From assembly GCA_003258405.1 (NCBI GenBank), contig QKPN01000006.1, positions 62,001-126,000 on the forward strand: DNA of 64,000 bases. Reading direction: 5' to 3'. The translations under genes were made by a program, and so were the position numbers. Every line of letters begins with the position of its first letter. Positions within the stretch are counted from its first letter, which is position 1. This stretch comes from Rhodobacteraceae bacterium DSL-40 (lineage in GTDB: Bacteria; Pseudomonadota; Alphaproteobacteria; Rhodobacterales; Rhodobacteraceae). The notes under the pieces are model-generated. The model saw nothing but the letters and a program-made list of their open reading frames with translations. It was not told the DNA's origin and ran no database searches. This document shows, one piece after another, positions 7,978 through 16,868 of this stretch.

Positions 7978-9966
7978 TTATTCCTCGGGCAGCGCGTAGA
8001 CCGCGACCTGATCGCCGACCTGATCCTTGATGATCGTGTTGCCTCCGGCGACGAAGGCCACGTACTCGCGGCCCTTGTATTCGTAGACCGCCGGGTTCGC
8101 GACGGCGGGGGCCGCGACGATGTCTTCCCAAAGCACTTCTCCGGTCTCGAGCGAATAGGCGCGGACCTTGGCATCCATCGAAGCGCCGATGAAAATCAGC
8201 CCACCCGCGGTGACCGCCGGGCCACCGATTGTTGGCGAGCCCATGCTTTCTGGCATGTAGAAACCGTATTTCTGCGATGCGCCCATCGGGACGCGCCATT
8301 TTACATCACCGGTGTGCATGTCGAGCGCAACAAGCTCGCCGTAGGGGGGCTTCCAGCAGGGCATGCCGAGCCAGTTCATCGCCACATCAAGCGACATCCC
8401 GTACGGCGCGCCGGCCTGGGGATAGAAGCCGCTCTCGTTGCCGGAGCCGCCCGCGAGCTTCTCGTATTCGTCCCGCGGGTAAAGCTTGATCTCCTGCACG
8501 ATGTGCGAGGTGTTGACGACTGCCGTCTGGCTCTCCGGGTCAAAGGCGACGCCGCCCCATTGCACGCCGCCCGAACTGTCGGGGTAGGCAAGCACGCCCG
8601 AGCCCTTCGTGGTCGGCGGCGAATACATCCCGTCGTATTCCAGGTTGTCGAAGAGGCGCGAGCACTGGCCGAAGCCGAGGAGATTGGCGAGCCACCAGAC
8701 CTCGGGCTTCTCCGCCTGATCGAGCAGCGGAGCGGGCTTGGTCGGGAAGGGCTGGGTCGGCGCATAGACCTCGCCCTCAATCCTGCCGGCCGGCACGGGG
8801 CGCTCCTCGATCGGCCAGACATCCTCGCCCGTCTCGCGATTGACCACGAACAGGAAGCCCTGCTTCGTGGACTGGATGAGCGCCGGGATCTCCTCGCCAT
8901 CGACGGTGATGTCCATGAGCGTCGGCGCTGCGTTGATGTCGTAATCCCAGATATCGTGATGCACCCACTGCCGCGACCAGACAACTTCGCCGGTCTCGAT
9001 ATCGAGCGCGGTGGTCGAGGTCGCCAGCGGGATCTCTTCGGTCCGGTTGCCACCCCAGTAGTTCGGCGAGGGTGAAGAAACCGGCAGGTAGACCAGTCCG
9101 CGCTCTTCGTCGACCGACATCGCCGTCCAGACATTGGCGGTTCCCGTCTTCGCTCGGACCGCCTCCGGCAGCGCCTGGAAGGTCCATTCAAGCGCGCCGG
9201 TTCGGGCGTTGAAAGAGAAGACCGACCCCGGCGGTGCTTCGGCGAAGGCCCAGTCCTTGCCGGCCCAGCCGAGGATCAGGTGATCGCCCACCACCGTCGG
9301 TGGCTGCAACAGCGAGAGCGGCCAGCGTGCATTCGTGGTGTTCCACTGGTTGAGATCAAGCACGCCGTTGTTGGCAAAACCGCTGCAAGGCGTGCCAGTG
9401 TCGGCATCGACCGCGAAGAGCTGCGCGTCCATCGTGCCGAGATAGACGATCTTCTGGCAGCTTTCGCCCCCGGCCGGGGCGCTCGTCTCCCAGTAGGCCA
9501 CGCCGCGGTTCTTGAGCGCCGGTTGCGTCAGCGCCTCGAGCGTCGACTCGGTGTCGAAGGTCCACTTCTCCGCACCGGTCTCGGGATCGAGCGCCACGAT
9601 CCGATAGAAGGGCGTGCCGATATAGAGTGTGTCGTTGGCAAAGATGGGCGTTGCGGACCAAACGGTTGCGGGACGTTCGCCCGATCCGTCCGAGACATCG
9701 CCGGTATGATACTCCCAGGCCTTCTCGAGCTTGCCGACATTCGAGGTGTCGATCTGATCGAGGGGCGAATATTTCTGCGCGCTGAGCTGGCCATGGAAAC
9801 TGTTCCAGACCGGCCCGTCGGGCACGAGCGGTACAGGCTCCGTTGCGGCTTCCTCCGGGGCAGGAACGGCTGCGGGAGCGCTTTCTGAGCTCGCTTCTTG
9901 CGCAAGCGAAAAAGGTGTGGCGGCAAGGCTGGCGAGGAGGGCGAGAGGGGAGACGAGACGGATCAT
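7978..9966 (-). CDS. PQQ-dependent dehydrogenase, glucose/quinate-type catalytic subunit
   Basis: A 662-residue periplasmic quinoprotein with a Sec signal peptide (MIRLVSPLALLASLAATPFSLAQ) and a beta-propeller of W-motif repeats (for example GAEKWTF, GALEWTF, GEVVWSR, GDVKWRV, GEVLWED). The start of the propeller (NSFHGQLSAQKYSPLDQI) and HHDIWDYDINAAPTLMDI match the membrane glucose/quinate/shikimate dehydrogenase family rather than the methanol dehydrogenases; the usual N-terminal membrane domain of that family is missing. A small membrane protein gene ends in an ATGA overlap with this start and probably supplies it. Oxidation of a sugar or polyol with electrons to ubiquinone is inferred; the substrate is unknown, and no PQQ synthesis genes are in the window. 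Confidence 0.88.
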   Translation of the reverse strand: MIRLVSPLALLASLAATPFSLAQEASSESAPAAVPAPEEAATEPVPLVPDGPVWNSFHGQLSAQKYSPLDQIDTSNVGKLEKAWEYHTGDVSDGSGERPATVWSATPIFANDTLYIGTPFYRIVALDPETGAEKWTFDTESTLEALTQPALKNRGVAYWETSAPAGGESCQKIVYLGTMDAQLFAVDADTGTPCSGFANNGVLDLNQWNTTNARWPLSLLQPPTVVGDHLILGWAGKDWAFAEAPPGSVFSFNARTGALEWTFQALPEAVRAKTGTANVWTAMSVDEERGLVYLPVSSPSPNYWGGNRTEEIPLATSTTALDIETGEVVWSRQWVHHDIWDYDINAAPTLMDITVDGEEIPALIQSTKQGFLFVVNRETGEDVWPIEERPVPAGRIEGEVYAPTQPFPTKPAPLLDQAEKPEVWWLANLLGFGQCSRLFDNLEYDGMYSPPTTKGSGVLAYPDSSGGVQWGGVAFDPESQTAVVNTSHIVQEIKLYPRDEYEKLAGGSGNESGFYPQAGAPYGMSLDVAMNWLGMPCWKPPYGELVALDMHTGDVKWRVPMGASQKYGFYMPESMGSPTIGGPAVTAGGLIFIGASMDAKVRAYSLETGEVLWEDIVAAPAVANPAVYEYKGREYVAFVAGGNTIIKDQVGDQVAVYALPEE

Positions 9967-10319
9967 GCCGGATACCCCCGCTTCGCAATCGAGTCGAATA
10001 GAACGAAGACAAGTGCCGCGATCATCGCACCGAGCAGCCAGGGGCTGTGCAGGAACCAGGCCGCCGCGGCGGTGCAGGCTGCGCCTATGAAGCCAAGGAA
10101 ACGGAAGAGGGTCGCCGCTTCGCCCGCGGGCTCGAAGATCATCACGAGGCCCGCGATCGCCAGCAGCCCGCAGGCGACTGCGACGAGCATCGCCCCGAAG
10201 CTGCCCGTCACACCGGTCAGCGGAACAAGATAGAGATAGAGCGAAATGCCAAGCCCCGCGAGGGCGCTCACAAGGAAAAGGACGGCGGCAGGCGTGTAGC
10301 GCGGCGGGGAGTGAGGCAT
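9963..10319 (-). CDS. Small four-helix membrane protein, likely anchor of the PQQ dehydrogenase
   Basis: A 118-residue, very hydrophobic protein with four predicted transmembrane segments (about residues 11-32, 39-61, 71-90 and 92-110). It is first in a two-gene operon, and its TGA overlaps the ATG of the PQQ dehydrogenase by four bases, which implies coupled translation. Membrane glucose and quinate dehydrogenases normally carry a five-helix N-terminal domain of about 140 residues that binds quinone; the catalytic protein downstream lacks it. The inference is that this gene encodes that domain separately. Sequence similarity to the domain cannot be proven by eye. Confidence 0.72.
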   Translation of the reverse strand: MPHSPPRYTPAAVLFLVSALAGLGISLYLYLVPLTGVTGSFGAMLVAVACGLLAIAGLVMIFEPAGEAATLFRFLGFIGAACTAAAAWFLHSPWLLGAMIAALVFVLFDSIAKRGYPA

Positions 10320-10356
10320 CGCGTGATCTCCTGAGCTTCAATGACGGCTTGGCGAA

Positions 10357-10372
10357 TTACTTGTTCAAGTAA
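10357..10372. promoter_or_regulatory. 16-bp palindrome upstream of the PQQ dehydrogenase operon
   Basis: TTACTTGTTCAAGTAA has two exact 7-bp arms around a central TT. It lies 38 bases upstream of the first ATG of the minus-strand PQQ operon (10319), where a repressor would block transcription. The size and symmetry suit a TetR-type dimer. No TetR gene is nearby, so the regulator would act from elsewhere. Confidence 0.5.
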
Positions 10373-10494
10373 CGGTCAGGGAGTGCTGCCGTTCCATCAA
10401 AACATGGCAGGGGGCCGCGCATCAACCGTGCGCGCCCGAAAGTAGGGCATTGGCCTGATCCTTGGGCACATGCTCCGTCGGAGCTCGGCCGCCG

Positions 10495-10743
10495 TCAGCG
10501 GGCGGGTGTCTCCGCGGCCTTGGCGCGCGCCTGATACCAGGCGAGCACATGAAGGCGGATCGCAGAGGCCAGGCCGCAGTCGGCGCCGCGTGCGGCATCG
10601 ATCTCGGCGGCGAGATCGTTGAGGCCGCGCCCCTCGGCGGCTGCGATTGCACGGAACGCCATCCAGAACGCCGGCTCGAGCGAAACCGAAGTGCGATGGC
10701 CGCGCAGGGTCAGGGAATGCTTCTGCGGGCGGGACGTGTGCAT
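10495..10743 (-). CDS. Ribbon-helix-helix domain protein
   Basis: An 82-residue protein whose N-terminal half (HSLTLRGHRTSVSLEPAFWMAF) has the strand-helix-helix pattern of the alphaproteobacterial RHH_4 family. These are small DNA-binding or regulatory proteins of unknown target. The frame remains open upstream, but MHTSRPQKH is the family-like start and leaves a 10-base gap after the DUF4169 gene. The pair DUF4169-RHH appears to be one operon. The function is not established. Confidence 0.78.
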   Translation of the reverse strand: MHTSRPQKHSLTLRGHRTSVSLEPAFWMAFRAIAAAEGRGLNDLAAEIDAARGADCGLASAIRLHVLAWYQARAKAAETPAR

Positions 10744-10753
10744 CGCGAACGCG

Positions 10754-10954
10754 CTACATCCCGCTCTCGCCGCCATCGCCGTCGCTGCGCCGGTGGCCGT
10801 CGAGCTGGCGCGCGGCGCGTTCGGCCTCGAGGCGGCGCGCGGTCTTGTCTGCGCGGCTTTCGCCGGCTTTTGCAGCCGTGCCGCTGCCGTCGCGGCGAGC
10901 AGCGTCACGGGCACGCTGCTTGCGGATGGTACGCAGGTTCATGATCTTGCTCAT
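10754..10954 (-). CDS. DUF4169 family small basic protein
   Basis: A 66-residue, highly charged protein beginning MSKIMNLRTIRKQRARD, the typical opening of DUF4169, a short family found in Rhodobacterales and relatives. The rest is rich in Arg, Lys, Glu and Ala and probably helical or disordered. GGAGGGGCGGCG just upstream is a strong ribosome binding site. It is directly followed by the ribbon-helix-helix gene on the same strand. No function is known. Confidence 0.8.
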   Translation of the reverse strand: MSKIMNLRTIRKQRARDAARRDGSGTAAKAGESRADKTARRLEAERAARQLDGHRRSDGDGGESGM

Positions 10955-10977
10955 CGCCGCCCCTCCGCGTCCTTGCC

Positions 10978-11850
10978 TCAGAGCGCGTCGGTTGCGAAAG
11001 TATCGCAGGCGGCAGGATCGCCGGTGCGGAAGCCGGTGTCGAACCAGCGCTGGCGCTGGGCGCTCGTCCCGTGCGTGAAGCTGTCGGGCACGACCTGGCC
11101 TCCTTGCGCGCGCTGGAGCGCGTCATCGCCAATCCGTGCCGCAGTGTCGAGCGCGCTGCGGATGTCGTCCTCGGTCAGCTCCAGCCCGCTCGCCGCATCC
11201 CGGGCCCAGAGCCCGGCATAGCAATCGGCCTGCAGCTCGATGCGGACCGAAAGCGCATTCGCCTCCGCCCGGCTCACCGAACTCCGTCTCTCGTTGACCT
11301 TGCCAAGCAGCCCGAGCTGATCCTGCACGTGATGCCCGACCTCATGGGCGATCACATAGGCCTGGGCGAACTCGCCCTGGCTGCCGAGATCCTGCTGCAT
11401 GACGCGGAAGAAATCCATGTCGAGGAAGATGTTCTGATCGGCCGGGCAGTAGAACGGCCCCATGGCCGAGCGCGCATAGCCGCAGCCCGAGGTGGTGCCG
11501 CCTTCGAAGAGCACCAGCGTCGGCTCCTCGTAGGTGTAGCCCGAGCGCGCGAAGATGTCGGACCAGACGGTCTCCGTTTCGCGGAGCACGACGGCCACGA
11601 ACTCTTCCTGGGAATCGTTGATCTGGTTCGGCCCCGACGGTGCGCTCTGCTCCGTGAGACTTCCCATGCCCCCGCCGCCCTGGAGCAGCGGGGTCACGTC
11701 GACGCCGAGAAAGGCGCCGACAATCAGAATGGCCAGCAGGCCGAGCCCGCCGATGCCGCTGACGTGACGTGTCGTGCGGCTGCCCCGGTAGCCGGCGGCT
11801 CCGCGCCGGTCCTGGATGTTGCTGCTCGTGTTGCGTCCGCGCCAGCGCAT
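10978..11850 (-). CDS. Neutral zinc metallopeptidase, YpfJ/KPN_02809 family
   Basis: A 290-residue protein: a basic N-terminus (MRWRGRN), one transmembrane segment at about residues 33-52, then a periplasmic metallopeptidase domain with the zinc motif HEVGH (169-173). The family signatures GCGYARSAMGPFYCP (about 122-136) and FLDMDFF (about 142-148) are present, as is the C-terminal region with HGTSAQRQRWFDTGF. Substrates are unknown for this widespread family. The start follows GGAGGCAGCC. Confidence 0.9.
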   Translation of the reverse strand: MRWRGRNTSSNIQDRRGAAGYRGSRTTRHVSGIGGLGLLAILIVGAFLGVDVTPLLQGGGGMGSLTEQSAPSGPNQINDSQEEFVAVVLRETETVWSDIFARSGYTYEEPTLVLFEGGTTSGCGYARSAMGPFYCPADQNIFLDMDFFRVMQQDLGSQGEFAQAYVIAHEVGHHVQDQLGLLGKVNERRSSVSRAEANALSVRIELQADCYAGLWARDAASGLELTEDDIRSALDTAARIGDDALQRAQGGQVVPDSFTHGTSAQRQRWFDTGFRTGDPAACDTFATDAL

Positions 11851-11862
11851 GGCTGCCTCCGT

Positions 11863-13257
11863 TCAGGGTTTCGGGCCAAGCATGTCCTTTGGCTGAACCA
11901 CTCTATCAAACGTTTCCTCGTCCACGAAGCCGAGCCTGATCGCTTCTTCCTTCAGCGTGGTGCGATTCTTGTGCGCGGTCTTCGCCACCTTGGTCGCGTT
12001 GTCGTAGCCGATGGTCGGGGCGAGGGCCGTCACCAGCATCAGGCTTTCCCACATCAGCTTCGAGATCCGCTCCTCGTCGGCCTTGATGCCCGCGATGCAG
12101 TTGTCGGTGAAGGCGCCCGCGGCGTCGCCGAGAAGCTGCATCGACTGAAGAACGTTGTAGGAAAGCATCGGCTTGTAGACGTTGAGCTCGAAATGGCCCT
12201 GCGAGCCTGCGAACCCGACGGCGGCATCGTTGCCCATCACATGGGCGCAGACCATGGTGAGCGCCTCGGCCTGCGTCGGGTTCACCTTGCCCGGCATGAT
12301 CGAGGAACCGGGCTCGTTCTCGGGCAGGATCAGCTCGCCAAGGCCGCAGCGGGGGCCGGAGCCGAGCAGGCGCACGTCGTTCGCGATCTTGAAGAGCGAG
12401 GCGGCGACGGTCTTGAGCGCGCCCGACATCTCGACCATCGCGTCATGCGCGGCGAGTGCCTCGAACTTGTTGGGGGCGGTCACGAAGGGCAGCCCGGTGA
12501 TCTCGGCGATCTTCGAGGCGACCGCTTCGGCAAAACCCGTCTTGGTGTTGAGCCCGGTGCCGACCGCCGTGCCGCCCTGCGCGAGCGGATAGATGTTGTG
12601 AAGGGCCGCGGTCACCCGCTTGATCGCCTGCTCGACCTGATAGGCATAGCCGGAGAATTCCTGGCCGAGCGTCAGCGGCGTCGCGTCCTGGGTGTGGGTG
12701 CGGCCGATCTTGATGATGTCCTTGAAGGCTTCCGCCTTCTCCACCAGCGCGGCGTGGAGCTTGCGCAGGCCGGGCAGCGTCACGTCCCGCGCGGTCATCG
12801 CCACGGCGACATGCATTGCGGTCGGGAAGGTGTCGTTCGACGACTGGCTCATGTTGCAGTGGTCGTTCGGGTGTACCGGCTTCTTCGAGCCCATCTCGCC
12901 GCCGAGCATCTCGATCGCGCGGTTGGAGATCACCTCGTTGGCGTTCATGTTGGACTGGGTGCCAGACCCCGTCTGCCAGACGACGAGCGGGAAATGGTCG
13001 TCGAGCTTGCCCTCGATCACTTCGGTTGCCGCCGCCGAGATCACCTCGGCGAGCTTCGGATCGAGCTTGCCCTGGGCTGCATTCACCTCGGCACAGGCCC
13101 GCTTGATGACACCGAGCGCGCGGACGATCGCCACCGGCTGTCTTTCCCAGCCAATCGGGAAGTTCAGGATCGACCGCTGCGTCTGGGCGCCCCAGTAGCG
13201 GTCGGCCTGAACCTCGAGCGGTCCAAAGCTGTCGGTTTCGGTGCGCGTCGCGGTCAT
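11863..13257 (-). CDS. fumC: Class II fumarate hydratase
   Basis: A 464-residue fumarase C, which interconverts fumarate and L-malate in the TCA cycle. The fumarase/aspartase signature [11 protein letters not shown] is intact, as are [28 protein letters not shown] and the catalytic His region (HPNDHCN). The ATG at [16 protein letters not shown] gives the usual family start; the preceding 20 in-frame residues are upstream sequence. The C-terminus runs to KDMLGPKP. It is an oxygen-stable, iron-free enzyme of typical length. Confidence 0.97.
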   Translation of the reverse strand: MTATRTETDSFGPLEVQADRYWGAQTQRSILNFPIGWERQPVAIVRALGVIKRACAEVNAAQGKLDPKLAEVISAAATEVIEGKLDDHFPLVVWQTGSGTQSNMNANEVISNRAIEMLGGEMGSKKPVHPNDHCNMSQSSNDTFPTAMHVAVAMTARDVTLPGLRKLHAALVEKAEAFKDIIKIGRTHTQDATPLTLGQEFSGYAYQVEQAIKRVTAALHNIYPLAQGGTAVGTGLNTKTGFAEAVASKIAEITGLPFVTAPNKFEALAAHDAMVEMSGALKTVAASLFKIANDVRLLGSGPRCGLGELILPENEPGSSIMPGKVNPTQAEALTMVCAHVMGNDAAVGFAGSQGHFELNVYKPMLSYNVLQSMQLLGDAAGAFTDNCIAGIKADEERISKLMWESLMLVTALAPTIGYDNATKVAKTAHKNRTTLKEEAIRLGFVDEETFDRVVQPKDMLGPKP

Positions 13258-13411
13258 CTGCCCCTCCTGCATGTGGAATTCGCGCTTCGTATATCGCTGC
13301 GGAGCTGTGAAATCCAACGGCTAATTGATGCCGAAGCCGGGTGTTTCGCAATATTCTTTCGCGAGGTGAGCGGGCCCGGGCTTGCCGCGCAACGCGAAAG
13401 GTATCATGTGA

Positions 13412-13417
13412 TTGACA
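13412..13417 (+). promoter_or_regulatory. Possible -35 element for the DUF3775 gene
   Basis: A consensus TTGACA lies 62 bases before the DUF3775 ATG. At 17 bases spacing the -10 position reads CGTAGT, which is weak, so this is only a tentative promoter call. Confidence 0.3.
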
Positions 13418-13478
13418 CTTCCACGCGAATGGCGCGTAGTGAGACGCGCCAAATTCACAGTATGAAAGGGGAAATCCG

Positions 13479-13886
13479 ATGGACGCGCTGTCGCTCAACC
13501 CTCGGTTCCTGCAAGAGCTGATCCTCAAGACGCGAGCGGTGATGGCGCAGACCAGCGAGCTCTCGAACGAAGACAGCGATACCGTCGATGAAGTGGCCTC
13601 GGCCCGCTATCTCGGCGATGATCGCAATCTCTCCGTCGACGAGGTGATTTCCGAGATCGAGGATCTCGAGCCCGACCAGCAGGCCGAACTCGTCGCGCTG
13701 ATGTGGATCGGCCGCGGCGACATGGAGCCCGAGGAATGGGACGAGGCGGTGCAGCTTGCGATGCAGCGTCGTTCCGGATCTACCGCCGAGTATCTGCTCA
13801 CCCACCCGCATCTCGCCGAACACTGGGACGAGGGTGTGGACAAGATCTTCGATGGCAGCGATCTCGTCGAGACCGGCGAATACTGA
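13479..13886 (+). CDS. DUF3775 domain-containing protein
   Basis: A 135-residue acidic cytoplasmic protein. It matches the DUF3775 pattern: a short N-terminal helix (NPRFLQELILKTRAVM), a central acidic part with LEPDQQAELVALMWIGRGD, EPEEWDEAVQLA, and a C-terminal TAEYLLTHPHLAEHWDEGV. The family is found mainly in Alphaproteobacteria and has no known function. AAAGGGGAAATCC precedes the ATG. It is flanked by fumC (divergent) and an Acg-like gene downstream. Confidence 0.85.
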   Translation: MDALSLNPRFLQELILKTRAVMAQTSELSNEDSDTVDEVASARYLGDDRNLSVDEVISEIEDLEPDQQAELVALMWIGRGDMEPEEWDEAVQLAMQRRSGSTAEYLLTHPHLAEHWDEGVDKIFDGSDLVETGEY

Positions 13887-13992
13887 ATCGCCGCCTCACC
13901 TGAGCCGGACCTGTCCGGCTTGATCTGCGTCATGGCTGCGCGGCCCGCACATCCCGAAGGCTTCTGCAGGATTGGCCGGAGGCAGAGGCACA

Positions 13993-15087
13993 ATGTTGGG
14001 GCGGCGCGGAGTTCTGGTCGGAGGCGGCGCGCTTGCGGCCGCGGGCGGCGGGTTGTTGGCCTTCAACGCGGCGGCGGGGCGCGCCTACGAGGCGGAGGTC
14101 ACGGCGGTCTGGGCCGATGCCGGGATGCCGTCCGGATACGGGGCCGCGGAGGTCTATCGCCGCCTCGTCCACTTCGCGACCCTGGCGGCAAATGCGCATA
14201 ACACCCAAGCTTGGTATTTCGACCTCTTTCCCGACCGGATTGCGATCCGCCCGGATTTCTCGCGGCGCACGCCGGTGGTGGATCCCGACGACCATCACCT
14301 CTATGCGAGTCTTGGCTGTGCGGCGGAGAACCTGCGCATCGCCGCCGAGGCCTCGGGTTTCGTGGCCTCTGTCACCGGCAATGACCAGGGTGTGATCGTT
14401 CGCCTCGATCCCGCGGCGCCACGACCCTCCGAGCTCTTCGCCGCCCTGCCGCGCCGCCAGTCCGTCCGGTTCGATTTCGCCGGCATGCCACTCGATGCGG
14501 CGACCATCTCCGCTCTCGCCGAGGCGGCTGCGATCCCCGGCGTGGAGATCCGGCTCCTGACCGACCGCCAGGCGCTCGTCCGGATCGCCGAGCTGGTGGT
14601 CGCCGGAAATACGCTGCAGCTCGGCGACCCGGCCTTTCGCGAGGAGCTGCGCCGCTGGATCCGCTTCAACGGCTTCACCGCCGCCGAGACAGGTGACGGT
14701 CTCTTTTCGGCGACCACGGGCGCGCCCTCGATGCCGACGTGGCTCGGGCGACGCCTGTTCGATCTTCTGCTGAATGCGGATGCGGAGAACCGGAAATACG
14801 AGCGTCAGGTCGCCTCGTCTTCGGGTGTCGCGGTATTTATCGCCGATCGGGCAGAGCCGGAGGGCTGGATCGCCGCAGGCCGAGCAGCGCAGCGGTTCGC
14901 GCTTGCCGCCACCAGTCGCGATATCCGCTGCTCGTTTCTCAACCAGCCGATCGAAGCGGTGCCGGTACGTGCCGAGCTTCAGAGCTATCTCCAAACGGAT
15001 AGGCGGCCGGATCTTCTGATGCGCTTCGGGCCTGGCCCCGCCGCCCCGCGTGCGCTTCGGCGCCCGGTGGCGGCGGTCCTCGCCTGA
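13993..15087 (+). CDS. Acg-like nitroreductase-fold flavoprotein
   Basis: A 364-residue protein with a twin-arginine-like leader (LGRRGVLVGGGALAAAGG). The body resembles the Acg/nitroreductase-like FMN-binding family: AANAHNTQAWYF near residue 66, LYASLGCAAENLRIAAEASGF around 100-120, and RQSVRFDF near 155. Acg homologues are thought to bind or sequester FMN and are often stress-linked; catalysis is not established. The ATG at 13993 has GGAGG upstream; an in-frame ATG 21 bases earlier is less well placed. Export to the periplasm is inferred from the leader. Confidence 0.8.
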   Translation: MLGRRGVLVGGGALAAAGGGLLAFNAAAGRAYEAEVTAVWADAGMPSGYGAAEVYRRLVHFATLAANAHNTQAWYFDLFPDRIAIRPDFSRRTPVVDPDDHHLYASLGCAAENLRIAAEASGFVASVTGNDQGVIVRLDPAAPRPSELFAALPRRQSVRFDFAGMPLDAATISALAEAAAIPGVEIRLLTDRQALVRIAELVVAGNTLQLGDPAFREELRRWIRFNGFTAAETGDGLFSATTGAPSMPTWLGRRLFDLLLNADAENRKYERQVASSSGVAVFIADRAEPEGWIAAGRAAQRFALAATSRDIRCSFLNQPIEAVPVRAELQSYLQTDRRPDLLMRFGPGPAAPRALRRPVAAVLA

Positions 15088-15099
15088 GGCGGCCCCGGC

Positions 15100-15588
15100 T
15101 CAGTGCTTGCGGAACTTGTCGAGGCTCACCACCTCGGCATCATGTTCCTTGGGCTTTGACGAGGCTTCGGCGGTTTCCTCATCGGCCGCATCCTCGTCGT
15201 CTTCGTCCTCATCGTCGTCCTCGATGTCGAAATCCTGCTGCCCGTCGAAGCGCAGGCCGAATTCGACCGAAGGATCGACAAAGGTCTTGATCGCCTCGAA
15301 CGGGATCACGATCGGCTCGAGCACATTGCCGAAATTGAGCGTCACCGTGAAGCGGTCGGACATGACGGCGAGATTGTCGAACCACTCCTGGAGCACGATC
15401 GTCATTTCCTTCGGATAGCGCTGCCGGAGCGACTCGGACATGTCGACCCCGGGGTGGGCCGTGTCGAAGGTGATGAAGAAGTGGTGGTTGCCCGGCAGGC
15501 CTTCTTCCGCGACCTGGCTCAGCACATCCATGATGAGCTGTCGCAGCGCCTTGTGCATCAGGCGGCCGTAGTTGATCGTGTGCGTCAT
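15100..15588 (-). CDS. sspB: SspB family ClpXP adaptor
   Basis: A 162-residue protein of the alphaproteobacterial SspB type, which delivers ssrA-tagged peptides to the ClpXP protease. The substrate-binding domain occupies about residues 1-125 (MLSQVAEEGLPGNHHFFITF, then YPKEMTIVLQEWFDNL and VTLNFG). An Asp/Glu-rich flexible linker follows (about 128-150). The C-terminus ends with a short conserved tail (VVSLDKFRKH) that corresponds to the ClpX-binding region. It converges with the preceding Acg-like gene, 12 bases apart. Confidence 0.92.
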   Translation of the reverse strand: MTHTINYGRLMHKALRQLIMDVLSQVAEEGLPGNHHFFITFDTAHPGVDMSESLRQRYPKEMTIVLQEWFDNLAVMSDRFTVTLNFGNVLEPIVIPFEAIKTFVDPSVEFGLRFDGQQDFDIEDDDEDEDDEDAADEETAEASSKPKEHDAEVVSLDKFRKH

Positions 15589-15763
15589 GGCGGGCGGTTC
15601 CTAACTGGGTTTCCACGACAATATATGATTCAGGTGTCAGGAAAAGGGGGGGCGCGATTTTCGCACGCGTCGCGCCGGACGTTGGCGCTTCGGCGCTTGC
15701 GCGGATTTGCATCCGCCGCCGCCCCGGTTTAGGGGTTGGCGTCGGTTTTCTGGGGGTGGCTGC

Positions 15764-16864
15764 ATGGCATTCTTCCGCAAGCTCAAGGACAAGCTGTTCA
15801 AATCCTCCTCGAAGATCGAGGAGGGCCTTGATGCGATCATCAGCGAGGGCGAGGATCAGGCTCCGGACGCGGCGGAGGTTCCCGAAGCTCCCGCCCCGGA
15901 ACCGGCTGCGCGTGCAGCCGAGCCCGAGCCCCGGCCTGCCACGCCGGCACCGGCGCCTGCGTCCACGCCGGATACGTCAGCGGCGGAGGAGCCGCGGCGC
16001 GGCCTTGCCGGGCGGCTCTTCGGCGGGGCCGAAAAGGGCCGTGTGCTCGATGACGAGATGCTCGAAAGCCTCGAGGATCTGCTGATCACGGCGGACATGG
16101 GAGTCGAGACCTCGCTCAAGCTCACCTCCAACATCGCCGAGGGCCGGTTCGGCCGCCGGGTGGGCGCGCGCGAGATCCGTGAGGCGCTCGCGACCGAGAT
16201 TGCCGCGGTGCTGGAGCCGGTGGCGCGGCCGATGCCGATCTATCCCAAGCGGCCGCAGGTGGTGCTGGTCGTCGGGGTGAACGGTTCGGGCAAGACCACG
16301 ACGATCGGCAAGCTCGCGAGCCAGTTCCGCGCCGCGGGCAAGTCCGTGGTGATCGCGGCGGGCGATACCTTTCGCGCCGCGGCAGTCGAGCAGCTCCAGG
16401 TGTGGGGCGAGCGGGCCGGGGTGCCTGTGCTCACTGCGCCGCATGGCTCGGACCCTGCAAGCCTTTCCTTCGAGGCGATGGAGAAGGCCGAGGCGGAAGG
16501 CGCCGATCTGCTTCTCATCGACACCGCCGGGCGGCTCCAGAACCGCAACGACCTGATGCAGGAGCTCGCCAAGATCGTCCGGGTGATCCGCAAGAAGGAT
16601 CCGGAGGCACCGCACAACACACTCCTCGTGCTCGACGCCACCACCGGGCAGAACGCGCTCGCCCAGGTCGAGATCTTCCAGAAGATCGCCGATGTCTCGG
16701 GCCTCGTGATGACGAAGCTCGACGGCACGGCGAAGGGTGGGGTTCTCGTGGCGCTGGCCGACCGCTTCGGGTTGCCGATCCATGCGATTGGCGTGGGCGA
16801 GGGGATCGACGATCTCTCGCCCTTCGATCCGGAGGACTTCGCCCGCGCCCTGACGGGGCTCTGA
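15764..16864 (+). CDS. ftsY: Signal recognition particle receptor FtsY
   Basis: A 366-residue SRP receptor GTPase for co-translational membrane targeting. A short N-terminal membrane-binding region (MAFFRKLKDKLF) is followed by an acidic/Pro-Ala-rich A domain of about 60 residues. The NG domain contains GVNGSGKTTTIGKL (G1), DTFRAAAVEQL, DTAGRLQNR (G3) and TKLDGTAKGG (G4), and ends IGVGEGIDDLSPFDPEDF. The chosen start removes a non-conserved upstream stretch. The EamA transporter gene follows after 4 bases, and yciB after that, so they probably form one operon. Confidence 0.97.
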   Translation: MAFFRKLKDKLFKSSSKIEEGLDAIISEGEDQAPDAAEVPEAPAPEPAARAAEPEPRPATPAPAPASTPDTSAAEEPRRGLAGRLFGGAEKGRVLDDEMLESLEDLLITADMGVETSLKLTSNIAEGRFGRRVGAREIREALATEIAAVLEPVARPMPIYPKRPQVVLVVGVNGSGKTTTIGKLASQFRAAGKSVVIAAGDTFRAAAVEQLQVWGERAGVPVLTAPHGSDPASLSFEAMEKAEAEGADLLLIDTAGRLQNRNDLMQELAKIVRVIRKKDPEAPHNTLLVLDATTGQNALAQVEIFQKIADVSGLVMTKLDGTAKGGVLVALADRFGLPIHAIGVGEGIDDLSPFDPEDFARALTGL

Positions 16865-16868
16865 GGCG

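Noticed and set aside
7978-10341. A 787-residue version of the PQQ dehydrogenase with an N-terminal extension
   Set aside because: The extra N-terminus overlaps the small membrane-protein gene in another frame and has no membrane-domain character; the signal peptide at residue 1 of the shorter form fits better.
11071-13521. Plus-strand open frame of 816 codons
   Set aside because: Antisense to the zinc metallopeptidase and fumC, both identified by catalytic motifs.
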